NCBI RefSeq assembly: GCF_000981385.1
Contig: NZ_LATZ01000131.1
Coordinates: 1 to 64,000, forward strand
Source: Bacillus sp. SA1-12
GTDB taxonomy: Bacteria; Bacillota; Bacilli; Bacillales; Bacillaceae
DNA: 64,000 nucleotides
Direction: 5' to 3'
Below, in pieces: positions 26,758-35,305 of the stretch. Under the pieces are notes generated by a model. It saw nothing but the letters and a program-made list of their open reading frames with translations. It searched no databases and was not told the DNA's origin. The number at the start of each line of letters is the position of its first letter. Position 1 is the first letter of the stretch. A program made the position numbers and the translations under genes.

Positions 26758-27891
26758 CTATGCTTCAATTAACTCACCTTTATATAATCTATTCTTTTTC
26801 AAAGTAATATCTAATTCTTTTGCTATTTTCTTCAATTCTCTTTCTTCCCGTTCTGTTACAAGGGAGACAACTGTTCCTGAAGCACCTTGTCTGCCTGTTC
26901 TTCCTGAACGATGAACATATTGAGAAGCGCTAATCGGGAGATCATAATGAATGACATGAGTAAGATTAGCGATGTCCAGTCCTCTGGCAGCTACATCTGT
27001 AGCAAGGAGCAGCCCTTGGTGATCAGATCTTAAACCTTTTAGTGCCGCTTCTCTCTCTTCCTTTTTTGTATCACTATGCAATAAATAGAAGTCAACACCT
27101 TCGTACTCTAATTTATCTGCCAGCACATCAAGATTGCCAATATCTTTGACAAATCCTAAAGCCTTCATTTTAACCGTTTTGGCCATTCTTTCAAGCAACT
27201 TTGCTTTTTCTCTTTGCTCACAGACAAGATACACATGCTGAACATCACCTGTAGGGACCTCATTTAAAGCAACCTTGATAAGCTCTGCATTTTTTTTCAT
27301 TAAGTCTCTTGCACTGGATTCCGTGCTTTCATTTAATGTTGCTGAAAACAGAACAACTTGGCGTTCATTTAACGTTGATTTAACGATCTCTTTGATCGTA
27401 TTTTTATGCTCTGGCGTTAAAAGCTGATCTCCTTCATCTAAGACAATGGATTTAACTTCATGCATTTTTAACTTTTTCATTTTAATCAATTCTTGAACTC
27501 TTCCTGGAGTTCCGACAATGACTTGGGGGCTCTTTTTTAGCTTTTCAACCTGGCGTTTAATATTTGCCCCGCCAATAAAGGAAGCACTTGTTATTCCGCT
27601 CCCCTCTGACCACTTTTTAATTTCATCAAAGATTTGCATCACAAGCTCTCTTGATGGAGCAAGGATCACAACTTGCGCATTTTTCTTTTGCGAATCAATC
27701 TTATTTAGCATCGGCAAAACATATGCAAGAGTTTTACCTGTTCCTGTTGGTGACTCTGCTATAACATCCTTCCCTTCTCCTATTGCAGGAATCGCTTTAA
27801 CTTGGATGGCAGTTGGTTCTTGAAAATTTGTCTTTTCCCAATTCGACTGGATAAATGACTTTACATCCTTTAAAAAACTCGTTTGTGTCAT
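26758..27891 (-). CDS. yfmL: DEAD-box RNA helicase YfmL
   Basis: A 377-residue ATP-dependent RNA helicase, linked in B. subtilis to ribosome assembly and growth in the cold. It has the Q motif (EPTAIQ), motif I SPTGTGKT, motif II IVLDEGDQLL (DEGD instead of DEAD), motif III FSATL and motif VI HRSGRTGRQG. There is no C-terminal RNA-binding extension, matching the short YfmL type. AAAGGAG lies before ATG 27891. Confidence 0.92.
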   Translation of the reverse strand: MTQTSFLKDVKSFIQSNWEKTNFQEPTAIQVKAIPAIGEGKDVIAESPTGTGKTLAYVLPMLNKIDSQKKNAQVVILAPSRELVMQIFDEIKKWSEGSGITSASFIGGANIKRQVEKLKKSPQVIVGTPGRVQELIKMKKLKMHEVKSIVLDEGDQLLTPEHKNTIKEIVKSTLNERQVVLFSATLNESTESSARDLMKKNAELIKVALNEVPTGDVQHVYLVCEQREKAKLLERMAKTVKMKALGFVKDIGNLDVLADKLEYEGVDFYLLHSDTKKEEREAALKGLRSDHQGLLLATDVAARGLDIANLTHVIHYDLPISASQYVHRSGRTGRQGASGTVVSLVTEREERELKKIAKELDITLKKNRLYKGELIEA

Positions 27892-27975
27892 AAAGTGCTA
27901 TCTCCTTTACCTAACAAAAATTCCATCAATATTTAAATGACTTAAACCAATTTGAAAATTCTTATGTAATTAAAA

Positions 27976-28120
27976 CGAGACTTTCATCAGCAGGGGTTTT
28001 CTTCATCCCACAATGATGGTTGCTCTCAGGACTTATCATGCTTAAACAACCGCTTCCCTTTCTTCGCCTGACTTAGCTAACAATCCTTCGTCATACTTTT
28101 ACGGGCAAGTTATCACCAGC
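27976..28120 (-). ncRNA. Structured repeat element, copy B
   Basis: On the minus strand this reads GATAACTTGCCCGTAAA...TGACGAAGGA...AAGTCAGGCG...TTTAAGCATGATAAGTC...CAACCATCA...TGGGA...CCCC...GAAAGTCTCG. The same blocks occur in the same order in copy A (54048-54258, plus strand). TGAC/GTCA and GGTTG/CAACC pairings are possible. There is no reading frame. It fills part of the 350-bp gap upstream of yfmL; I see nothing else in that gap. Confidence 0.65.
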
Positions 28121-28241
28121 TTAATCTATTTGCTTCTCTTGAACCTTGAAAAGCGGTTCTAATGCCCTTAAGATTGGGATAAAAGTCAACCATTATACTA
28201 CAGCTAAATTGAGAGAAAAGCAAAAAAATTCTTTTCACATG

Positions 28242-28783
28242 CTATTTTTCAAAAAGATAAAGAAACCATTTTTGGGTCTCGTTTATTCTAGGACTATTAA
28301 AACCATTTTTAATAAGACATTTCTGAATATAGAACATTAGTGCTCCATGGCTTGCAATTAGGATATTCTCACAATTATGTTTCATCACCTGCTTTATGAC
28401 ATAGTCGATCCGCCTTTGGACATCTCCTTTTGTTTCAACCTGAGATTTATGATTCATCATCCATGCTATTCTCAACAATATCATCCATAAAGCAAATGGC
28501 ATTTTCACATCATCTTTAAATAATGGGTGAACTGGAACTTCCCTTAATTCCTTCATTAATACATATTCCCGTTAAAGATTTTCTGAGCTGTTTATCCACC
28601 TCTTATCATGTCACTTGAATAACATCTGTCCCACTTGATTTGCCCTAAGTTGATTTCTTTGTCTTCAACATCTGATGAATCATATTCCTGCAGCCATTGA
28701 AACAACAATTCTTGGGTTAGTATCGATTTCGGATATGACTTTTTAACCTTTAAATGACGAATTAATCCTATTTTCAATTCCAT
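28242..28783 (-). pseudogene. Histidine phosphatase family protein, broken
   Basis: The N-terminal part (28595-28783) starts MELKIGLIRHLKV, with the phosphatase LIRH motif, and ends CYSSDMIRGG-stop (TAA 28592). The same frame resumes as TAQKIFNGNMY, then needs one extra base near 28560 to join MKELREVPVHPLF and the second catalytic His in ILIASHGALM. Both lesions lie within 35 bp. The parent would be about 180 residues. The start may instead be TTG 28777, better spaced from AGAGGA. Confidence 0.8.
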
Positions 28784-28900
28784 TCCTCTTTTCTGCATAT
28801 TTCCCCAGAAATAATCATCCTTCTCCAAATAAATATAAGCAACGACAATTTATTTTGCATTCATCTCTCTTAATCAAACGTTTGTTTAAAGCCACAAATA

Positions 28901-28930
28901 TAAAAACCTCTTCCCAAGAGAAGAGGCTTT
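28901..28930 (-). terminator. Terminator of the sugar operon
   Basis: On the minus strand AAAAGCCTCTTC...GAAGAGGTTTTT, 8 nt past the isomerase stop. Confidence 0.88.
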
Positions 28931-28938
28931 TAGAAAGC

Positions 28939-29907
28939 TTATACCCACCACATTTGTGACGGAGATTCATTAATTAATACAGTTTTTAGATTTGTTACAG
29001 CTCGTTCAAATCCTTCATCAATCGACATGATTGGATCTTCGTGCTCAATGCTCACTACGTAATCATAGTTATATGTACGTAATGCACTCATGATATCATT
29101 CCACTCAGTTATGCTATGGCCGCAACCAACAGATCTAAATGTCCACGCTCTTGTTTGTACTTCTCCATATGGCTGCATGTCTGTTAAACCATACATATTC
29201 ACATTGTCTTGATCAATATATGTGTCTTTAGCATGGAAGTGGTGAATGGCATTAGCTTTACCTAAGATTTTGATTGCTCCTACTGGGTCAATGCCTTGCC
29301 ACCAAAGGTGACTTGGATCAAGGTTTGCACCAATTGCATCACATGTTGCTTCACGCAATTTTAGCAATGTGTAAGGCGTGTGAACTAAAAAGCCGCCATG
29401 TAATTCTAAACCAATTTTCACATTATGTTCTTGAGCATATTGGCCAACTTCTTTCCAATATGGAATTAATTTTTCTTCCCATTGCCACTTTAACACATCA
29501 CCATATTCATTTGGCCAAGGTGTAACAGGCCAGTTTGGATATTTTCCATCTTCATGATCACCAGGTGTACCTGAGAATGTATTGACTACAGGGACATTTA
29601 ATAAAGAAGCAAGTTTAATCGTTTTTAATAATGTTTCATGATGGTCTTGAGCCATTTCTTTATCCGGTGAAATTGGGTTTCCGTGGCAGCTAAACGCACT
29701 AATGATTAAGTCGCGCTCTTTAATTGCAGCAACAAATTCATTACGCTTTTCTTCACTCTCTAATAAGGTATCTAAATCACAATGTTTATTTCCAGGATAC
29801 CCGCCCGTACCGATTTCAACTGCATGAAGTCCAGAAGCTTTTACTCGATCTAGCATTTCTTCAAAAGATTTATCATTAAAAAGAACTGTAAATACGCCTA
29901 ATTTCAT
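28939..29907 (-). CDS. Sugar phosphate isomerase/epimerase-like TIM barrel
   Basis: A 322-residue protein of the xylose-isomerase-like (AP endonuclease 2) superfamily. The four expected metal ligands are in LELHGG (Glu), NLDPSHL (Asp), HHFHAKD (His) and VSIEHED (Glu). In related clusters such members isomerise or cleave 3-keto sugars or inositol derivatives. It is last in a five-gene operon with ThuA and two Gfo/Idh/MocA dehydrogenases, and AGGAGGAG precedes ATG 29907. The substrate is inferred from context only. Confidence 0.9.
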   Translation of the reverse strand: MKLGVFTVLFNDKSFEEMLDRVKASGLHAVEIGTGGYPGNKHCDLDTLLESEEKRNEFVAAIKERDLIISAFSCHGNPISPDKEMAQDHHETLLKTIKLASLLNVPVVNTFSGTPGDHEDGKYPNWPVTPWPNEYGDVLKWQWEEKLIPYWKEVGQYAQEHNVKIGLELHGGFLVHTPYTLLKLREATCDAIGANLDPSHLWWQGIDPVGAIKILGKANAIHHFHAKDTYIDQDNVNMYGLTDMQPYGEVQTRAWTFRSVGCGHSITEWNDIMSALRTYNYDYVVSIEHEDPIMSIDEGFERAVTNLKTVLINESPSQMWWV

Positions 29908-29921
29908 GAGAACTCCTCCTC

Positions 29922-30941
29922 TTATTTTCCTGCTTCATCTGAATAATAGATTTCATCAATGATTTGTGAGACCTGCAATGCTTCCTCTGGTTTAACGACA
30001 AGTTCAGCATTTCCCTGGCAGGCATCAATAAAGTTTTTCGCTTGTGCAACACCCGGATCGTCCTCACCGGATACCCAAGCTGCTTGCGTGTTAAGAAGCA
30101 TTCCATTTTTTGCAGTATAGAGCTCTAGCGGAAATACACTGATCCCGCCTTCTGTACCGGAAATACTGACATGCTCTTTGTCATCTAAAATATTGGCTGC
30201 CCATGATGCTTCCAGTAAAAGCGATGCGCCATTTTCAAATTTAATATAAGCTGTTACATGATCATCTACATCAAATGTTTCGTGATCAAATGTTCCCCAT
30301 TGATTCACACTGTTTGGTGTTTTACTCAGGGCATTATATGCACTGCCGTTTACAGAAATATGCTTTGGACTTCCCATCAGCCAAATCGCTAAGTCAAGCA
30401 AATGGCAGCCATAGTCTATTAAACTTCCGCCGCCTTGAAGGGATTTATTTGTAAATACACCCCAGCCAGGCACTTTTCTTCTTCGTAATGCTTGTACTCT
30501 TGTAACAAGCGGAGTTCCGACCTCTTGCATGAATTGCTTTGCTGCTTGAGAGGCTTTCATAAAACGATAGTGGTAGGCTATGGCCAGTACTTTATTCGTT
30601 CGTTTTGAGGCTTCAAGCATTTGCTGACATTCATCCGAAGATAAGGCCATCGGTTTTTCACATAAAACATGTACACCTGCCTCTAATGCGGCAATCGTAA
30701 TCTCAGCATGAAACTTATTTGGTGTACAAATACAAACCGCATCTACTTTATCAAACATGTCTAGGTAGTTTTCATATACATTGTCTATTTGATACTTAGC
30801 AGCTACTTCCTGTGCTCTTTCGCTATTTACATCACTAACTGCCGTGATTACACAGCTGTCCTTAAGAGATTGAAAGGCTGGGAGATGGCGTCCTTGCGCA
30901 ATTCCTCCCACACCAATCAATCCGATTCGCAATTTTTTCAT
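29922..30941 (-). CDS. Gfo/Idh/MocA family dehydrogenase
   Basis: A 339-residue NAD(P)-dependent sugar or cyclitol dehydrogenase. The N-terminal Rossmann motif is GLIGVGGIAQGRHLP (about 6-20), the EKP motif CEKPMA is at about 94-99 with the essential Lys, and a C-terminal alpha/beta domain carries IDYGCHLLDLAIW (catalytic His). It starts 6 nt after the stop of the first dehydrogenase, so translation is likely coupled. Two such enzymes in a row suggest oxidation and re-reduction steps as in 3-keto-glycoside pathways. Confidence 0.92.
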   Translation of the reverse strand: MKKLRIGLIGVGGIAQGRHLPAFQSLKDSCVITAVSDVNSERAQEVAAKYQIDNVYENYLDMFDKVDAVCICTPNKFHAEITIAALEAGVHVLCEKPMALSSDECQQMLEASKRTNKVLAIAYHYRFMKASQAAKQFMQEVGTPLVTRVQALRRRKVPGWGVFTNKSLQGGGSLIDYGCHLLDLAIWLMGSPKHISVNGSAYNALSKTPNSVNQWGTFDHETFDVDDHVTAYIKFENGASLLLEASWAANILDDKEHVSISGTEGGISVFPLELYTAKNGMLLNTQAAWVSGEDDPGVAQAKNFIDACQGNAELVVKPEEALQVSQIIDEIYYSDEAGK

Positions 30942-30947
30942 GGTGAA

Positions 30948-31979
30948 TTATTCAAATACCTTTGCGATGGTTTTAGTATCGTTTGACTTGATAGCTGCTA
31001 GAATAACAGCTAATGATTTCATTCCTTCTTCACCACAGATTAACGGCTTAGTATTGTTAGCAATAGACGATACGAAATGATTAATGACATGTGTTGTGTT
31101 TTGGCCGCCTTCTTCATTTGATTGAATTTTGCCAAGTTGATAGTTTACTACTTCACCATTAGTATATTGAGCCACTAAAGAATAAGTAGGATTATCTTCT
31201 AGACGAAGGATTCCCTTTTCACCATAGATGATCGTGGAATTGTCTTCTTTTGCTGTATAAGACCAGCTTGCTGCAAGAGTACCAATGATTCCGCTTTCTG
31301 TTTTCAGTGCACAAACAGCTGTATCATCGACATCTGCAAATTCCTTCGCTGATGTTTCGATAAAGGCACCTACTTCAACAATTTCTTCTCCAAGTAAATA
31401 GCGAAGTAAATCAGTTTTATGAACACCTAAGTCACCCATTGCACCGATATATGCTTTTTCCTTTTCAAAGAACCAGCTTTCTTTGCCGTCAATGCTCCAG
31501 CCTTCAGGACCAGGGTGACCGAATGCTGTTCTAAAGCTGTAGATCTTACCAATTTCACCGCTTTCAATTAATTGGCGGGCAATTTGATGTGAGCGCACAA
31601 AACGTTGGTTATGGCCAATCATTAATGTTTTGCCGCTTTTGTTTGCCGCTTCGATCATAGCATCTGCTTCCTCTTGAGAAGTAGCCATTGGTTTTTCGCA
31701 TAAAACATGTAAACCGTTATTTAACCCTTCAATTGAAATTGGAGCGTGTAAATAGTTTGGTGTACACACACTAATCGCATCCACTTGACCGCTTTGGATT
31801 AGTTCTTTGTAATCTGTGTAGGCCTTAGCATTGTATTTTTCCGCAATTTCCTTTACGCGATCTTCAACAATATCACATACTGCCACAATCTCTACCTCTT
31901 TGTTTGCAGCATATTCTGGAAGATGGCGGTATTGCGCAATACTTCCACATCCAATAACACCGATTCGTAATTTAGCCAT
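30948..31979 (-). CDS. Gfo/Idh/MocA family dehydrogenase
   Basis: A 343-residue dehydrogenase. The NAD motif is GVIGCGSIAQYRHLPEY, the EKP motif CEKPMA, and the catalytic region is GAMGDLGVHKTDLLRYLLG with Asp and His. It is related to, but clearly different from, the next gene. GGGAGG lies 10 nt before ATG 31979. A GGCTGTC hairpin (32007-32033) separates it from thuA upstream. Confidence 0.92.
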   Translation of the reverse strand: MAKLRIGVIGCGSIAQYRHLPEYAANKEVEIVAVCDIVEDRVKEIAEKYNAKAYTDYKELIQSGQVDAISVCTPNYLHAPISIEGLNNGLHVLCEKPMATSQEEADAMIEAANKSGKTLMIGHNQRFVRSHQIARQLIESGEIGKIYSFRTAFGHPGPEGWSIDGKESWFFEKEKAYIGAMGDLGVHKTDLLRYLLGEEIVEVGAFIETSAKEFADVDDTAVCALKTESGIIGTLAASWSYTAKEDNSTIIYGEKGILRLEDNPTYSLVAQYTNGEVVNYQLGKIQSNEEGGQNTTHVINHFVSSIANNTKPLICGEEGMKSLAVILAAIKSNDTKTIAKVFE

Positions 31980-32006
31980 TTTAAATATCCTCCCGTTTTA
32001 TGTAGC

Positions 32007-32033
32007 GGCTGTCTCTTGATGGTGAGGACAGCC
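32007..32033. terminator. Intercistronic GGCTGTC hairpin
   Basis: GGCTGTC / GACAGCC with a 13-nt loop lies between thuA and the first dehydrogenase and has no T tract. It may cause partial termination or protect an mRNA end. Confidence 0.55.
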
Positions 32034-32056
32034 TCTTCATGTTTTATGTTATAAAT

Positions 32057-32779
32057 TTATTTAACTGCAATTGCTTCAAGCGGCTTCGCATTTCCATATA
32101 CAGGACGTTTACGATCCACTGGTTTCACATATTTCACTGCATTTTTGATAACTTGTTGTACTTGCTCGTTATGATATGTTGGGTATGTTTCATGTCCTGG
32201 ACGGAAGTAGAAGATTTTTCCGTTTCCGCGTTTGAATACACAGCCGCTGCGGAAAATTTCTCCACCCTCAAACCAGCTTGTAAAAACCAACTCATCTGGA
32301 GCCGGGATATCAAAGTGTTCACCATACATTTCTTCTTTTTCAATCTCAATGTATTCCCCGATTCCTTCTGCAATTGGATGGCTTGGATCTACTACCCAAA
32401 TACGTTCCTTATCATCAGCTTCACGCCATTTTAAATCACAGCTTGTACCCATTAATGTTTTAAAGATTTTTGAAAAATGACCAGAATGAAGAACGATCAT
32501 TCCCATTCCGTCAAGCACACGCTGCTGTACTCTTTCCACAACTTCATCAGAAACCTCATGATGTGCTAAATGGCCCCACCAAACTAACACATCTGTATTA
32601 TTTAATACCTCTTCTGTTAGGCCATGTTCTGGCTCATCAAGTGTTGCTGTTTTTACTTCATAGTGATCCGCTTGTAAAAATTCGGCAATCGCTCCGTGAA
32701 TTCCTGCTGGATAAATATCTCTAACTACTTGATTTTTTTGTTCATGTCTATTTTCATTCCATACCGTTACTTTTGTCAT
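32057..32779 (-). CDS. thuA: ThuA-like trehalose-utilisation protein
   Basis: A 240-residue ThuA-domain protein with a glutamine-amidotransferase-like fold, including VLVWWGHLAHHEV, GMIVLHSGHFSKIF and the closing FYFRPGHETYPTYHN. In rhizobia thuA works with the dehydrogenase thuB in trehalose or related disaccharide use through 3-keto intermediates. Here it leads the catabolic genes of the operon. AGGGTGG lies before ATG 32779. The symbol is by family; no trehalose specificity is shown. Confidence 0.85.
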   Translation of the reverse strand: MTKVTVWNENRHEQKNQVVRDIYPAGIHGAIAEFLQADHYEVKTATLDEPEHGLTEEVLNNTDVLVWWGHLAHHEVSDEVVERVQQRVLDGMGMIVLHSGHFSKIFKTLMGTSCDLKWREADDKERIWVVDPSHPIAEGIGEYIEIEKEEMYGEHFDIPAPDELVFTSWFEGGEIFRSGCVFKRGNGKIFYFRPGHETYPTYHNEQVQQVIKNAVKYVKPVDRKRPVYGNAKPLEAIAVK

Positions 32780-32860
32780 AGTTATCCACCCTAATCTATT
32801 ATTTTTGTTTCATATAATCCAGTTAAAAACTGTGCAATGTGATTAGATGAACTCACCTCC

Positions 32861-33886
32861 TTAAATGGTTCCCGTAGAGCTACGAATAACAAGTTCAACA
32901 GGAAGCATAATTTGTTCCGGCTCCAGTCCTTTATTTTCAATAACGTTAATTGCCGTTTCTGCTGAAACAGCTCCTTTGCGAAAAACATCTTGACGAATTG
33001 TTGTTAAGCTTGGTGATGAATAGCGACTAATCATTAAATCATCAAAACCTACGATTGAAATATCTTCAGGGACTCTTTTTCCATGATCGTAAAGCGATTT
33101 CATTATCCCTAACGCTGTAATATCAGATGAAGTAAAAAGCGCCGTCATCTGCTGATTTTTTGCAATTTCTTTTCCAATTTGATAACCCTTTTCAAAAGAA
33201 TTGGCTCTTCCTTCAATGACCATATCTGAATGAAAAGGGATATTCGCCTCAGATAATGCCCGTTTAAAGCCAAGGAACCTTTGCCCATCTACACTACAGT
33301 CTACTTTTCCATTAGGAATAAAACAGATTTTTTCATGTCCTAATTCGATTAGATGCTTCGTTCCTAAATATCCTCCATGTTCATCATTAATGAGGATATT
33401 ATGGTAAAACTTCGCATAATCCTCGAATGAATCGACAAAAACCAATGGTGTGGATAGCGTTTTCATTTCTTCCAATACTTTAAGTTGAAACTTACCTAAA
33501 ACGATAAGTGCATCTAAATTACGTTTCATGACCCAGTTTTTGCACTCTTCAGCCTTTGAGATTCCAGATATTAGAAAATCGTAGCCATTTTTACGGCATA
33601 CATATTCTACTCCGCTAAGAAGCTCACTGAAGTAATGATTTTCCTTAAAAATTGGTGAAAGAGAATCGTTTACTAACGGCATGATAATACCGATCATGTT
33701 TGATTTTCTCTTAGAAAGGCTGATTGCAGTAAAATCAGGCTGATAATTCAGCTCTTCAATCGCTTGCAATACTCTCTCCTTCGTTTCTTCTGATACCTTA
33801 TTTACTCCATTGAGCACATAGGATACCGTTGCAGAAGAAACACCAGCGTGTTTTGCTACCTCTCGAATTGTTATTTTCTGTTTCAT
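32861..33886 (-). CDS. LacI-family regulator of the sugar operon
   Basis: A 341-residue repressor. The helix-turn-helix ITIREVAKHAGVSSATVSYVLNG opens the protein, a hinge helix lies around residues 50-58, and a periplasmic-binding-like effector domain follows. It lies directly upstream of thuA on the same strand. A palindrome, GTTAAGCGGTTAAC (33897-33910), in its own 5' leader is a probable operator, so it likely represses itself and the following genes. CCGGAGG precedes ATG 33886. The effector is presumably the pathway sugar. Confidence 0.93.
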   Translation of the reverse strand: MKQKITIREVAKHAGVSSATVSYVLNGVNKVSEETKERVLQAIEELNYQPDFTAISLSKRKSNMIGIIMPLVNDSLSPIFKENHYFSELLSGVEYVCRKNGYDFLISGISKAEECKNWVMKRNLDALIVLGKFQLKVLEEMKTLSTPLVFVDSFEDYAKFYHNILINDEHGGYLGTKHLIELGHEKICFIPNGKVDCSVDGQRFLGFKRALSEANIPFHSDMVIEGRANSFEKGYQIGKEIAKNQQMTALFTSSDITALGIMKSLYDHGKRVPEDISIVGFDDLMISRYSSPSLTTIRQDVFRKGAVSAETAINVIENKGLEPEQIMLPVELVIRSSTGTI

Positions 33887-33896
33887 AGCGCCTCCG

Positions 33897-33910
33897 GTTA
33901 AGCGGTTAAC
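33897..33910. promoter_or_regulatory. Probable LacI-type operator
   Basis: GTTAAGCGGTTAAC is an inverted repeat with a central CG, typical of LacI-family sites. It is 11 nt upstream of the lacI start and just after the predicted promoter. Confidence 0.65.
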
Positions 33911-33923
33911 TTACTTTAACAAT

Positions 33924-33953
33924 ATTATATAATAGAGAAACCTGGAAGTTCAA
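33924..33953 (-). promoter_or_regulatory. Promoter of the lacI-thuA operon
   Basis: TTGAAC (33948-33953) and TATAAT (33924-33929) are 18 bp apart on the minus strand. Confidence 0.65.
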
Positions 33954-34050
33954 TAATTTTTTTATTGTAAATTTAAAAAAGCTAAAAAATCATATCCACT
34001 ACCATTTCCATATCCAGACGGCTGCAATTTTATCAATCTATCATTAATAT

Positions 34051-34073
34051 CAGCAGGGGCTGCGCCCCCGCTG
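34051..34073. terminator. GC-rich hairpin after the second lacI gene
   Basis: CAGCAGGGGC tg/c GCCCCCGCTG forms a very stable stem 10 nt past the stop. There is no T run. Confidence 0.6.
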
Positions 34074-34082
34074 TTTGAAACA

Positions 34083-35117
34083 TTATGAATCTTCCCGAAG
34101 CTGACAGCTATCACGAATGACCAGCTCTGTTCCCAGAATTGCTTTCATCGGGATGGTTCTGCCTTTTATCCGATCATACAAAAGCTTTGCTGCTGTTTTT
34201 CCCATTTCATCTGCATGTATTTTTACAGTAGAAAGCGGAGGATTTAAAAATTTTGCCGCCTCTATGTCATTAAAGGCAATGATCGATATATCCTGCGGTA
34301 CCTTTATTCTGGCTTCATAAAGTGCTCTCATCGCTCCTATTGCCATTGGATCACTTGAAATGACAAAAGCGGTTGGCAGATTTCCTTTGTCAATCGCTTG
34401 TTTCATCAACAGATAGCCGCCGTGGGCTCCCCAGTCGCCAATATAAATATTGTCAGGGTTGTAAAGACTTCTTTTTCTCATAAAGCTTTCGAAGGCAACT
34501 TTTCTAATATCCTCTATATCGCGGACAACTTGTTTATCCTGCAGACTAGAAAAGTAATCCTTTCCGCCAAGAAAGCCGATTTCTTTATGGTGAAGATTCA
34601 TTAAATATTCCAGCGCCTCTTCTGTTGCCCAATCATAACCAGATGCGACGATATCATAATTTCCTTTAATGGCTAAATTGTTAACATAAACAATATGATT
34701 ATTATGATGATAAAGTTCGCTTAGGGATTTCGGGTCAATACCGCCAATAACAATCACGCCATCTAATTCTTTCATCACATCAAAGGAGGCTTCATTCCCT
34801 GGTCTTATGATACTTTTGATGGTTAAAGGAAGGTTCTCACAACCCATTTCTACTCCTAAGCGTATCGACATGAAATAGGGATCAAGTACCTCCTCCTCCT
34901 GTGTAACTGATGAAACAATCCCAATATGATATGTTTCAACTTCTATCTTTTTTGTATTTCTCTTTCTTGTCGGTTTATAGTTTAATAATTGTGCAACTTC
35001 CAGCACTCTTTTCCGCGTATCATCGCCGACAGATAAGGTTGCATCATTATTTAATATTCTTGATACTGTTGCAGTTGACACCCCTGCTTCATTCGCTATG
35101 TCTTTAATAGTCGCCAT
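34083..35117 (-). CDS. LacI-family regulator, orphan
   Basis: A 344-residue repressor. The HTH ATIKDIANEAGVSTATVSRILN is at the N terminus, and the effector domain resembles the galactoside-type (EbgR/MsmR-like) members. No sugar-use gene follows it directly: a hairpin closes the gene before the next promoter. Its own promoter is flanked by two AGTAA...TTTACT palindromes and overlaps a possible cre site, so it probably controls itself and a distant locus. The ribosome site (GATAGG) is weak. Confidence 0.92.
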   Translation of the reverse strand: MATIKDIANEAGVSTATVSRILNNDATLSVGDDTRKRVLEVAQLLNYKPTRKRNTKKIEVETYHIGIVSSVTQEEEVLDPYFMSIRLGVEMGCENLPLTIKSIIRPGNEASFDVMKELDGVIVIGGIDPKSLSELYHHNNHIVYVNNLAIKGNYDIVASGYDWATEEALEYLMNLHHKEIGFLGGKDYFSSLQDKQVVRDIEDIRKVAFESFMRKRSLYNPDNIYIGDWGAHGGYLLMKQAIDKGNLPTAFVISSDPMAIGAMRALYEARIKVPQDISIIAFNDIEAAKFLNPPLSTVKIHADEMGKTAAKLLYDRIKGRTIPMKAILGTELVIRDSCQLREDS

Positions 35118-35135
35118 CCTATCACCATGCTTTTT

Positions 35136-35240
35136 AGTAAAGTTTACTTATGTCTCACTTATACTATACCAGAGAGAATGCGCTTACAAAAGCGTTTTTT
35201 TCATCTTTTCTTACATAAAGCAAGAAAAGTAACGTTTACT
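35136..35240. promoter_or_regulatory. Promoter, paired operators and possible cre of the orphan lacI
   Basis: On the minus strand TTGTAA (35184-35189) and TAGTAT (35161-35166) are 17 bp apart. AGTAAAGTTTACT (35136-35148) is a perfect palindrome downstream, and AGTAACGTTTACT (35228-35240) is a related one upstream, 92 bp away, suited to looping. TGTAAGCGCATTCT (35175-35188 complement) fits the CcpA cre consensus at 12 of 14 positions and covers the -35. Confidence 0.65.
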
Positions 35241-35256
35241 AAATCATCTCTTAGAC

Positions 35257-35305
35257 ACTAGAAAAGGAAGCAACCGTCACAAGACAGTATACTTCCTTTT
35301 CTAGT
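35257..35305. terminator. brnQ terminator
   Basis: A perfect 14-bp inverted repeat, ACTAGAAAAGGAAG / CTTCCTTTTCTAGT, with a 21-nt loop, immediately after the brnQ stop. Confidence 0.75.

Noticed and set aside
32791..32988. Frame spanning the lacI end and the gap before thuA
   Set aside because: It mostly overlaps lacI in another frame; the strong ribosome site lies inside it, not before it.
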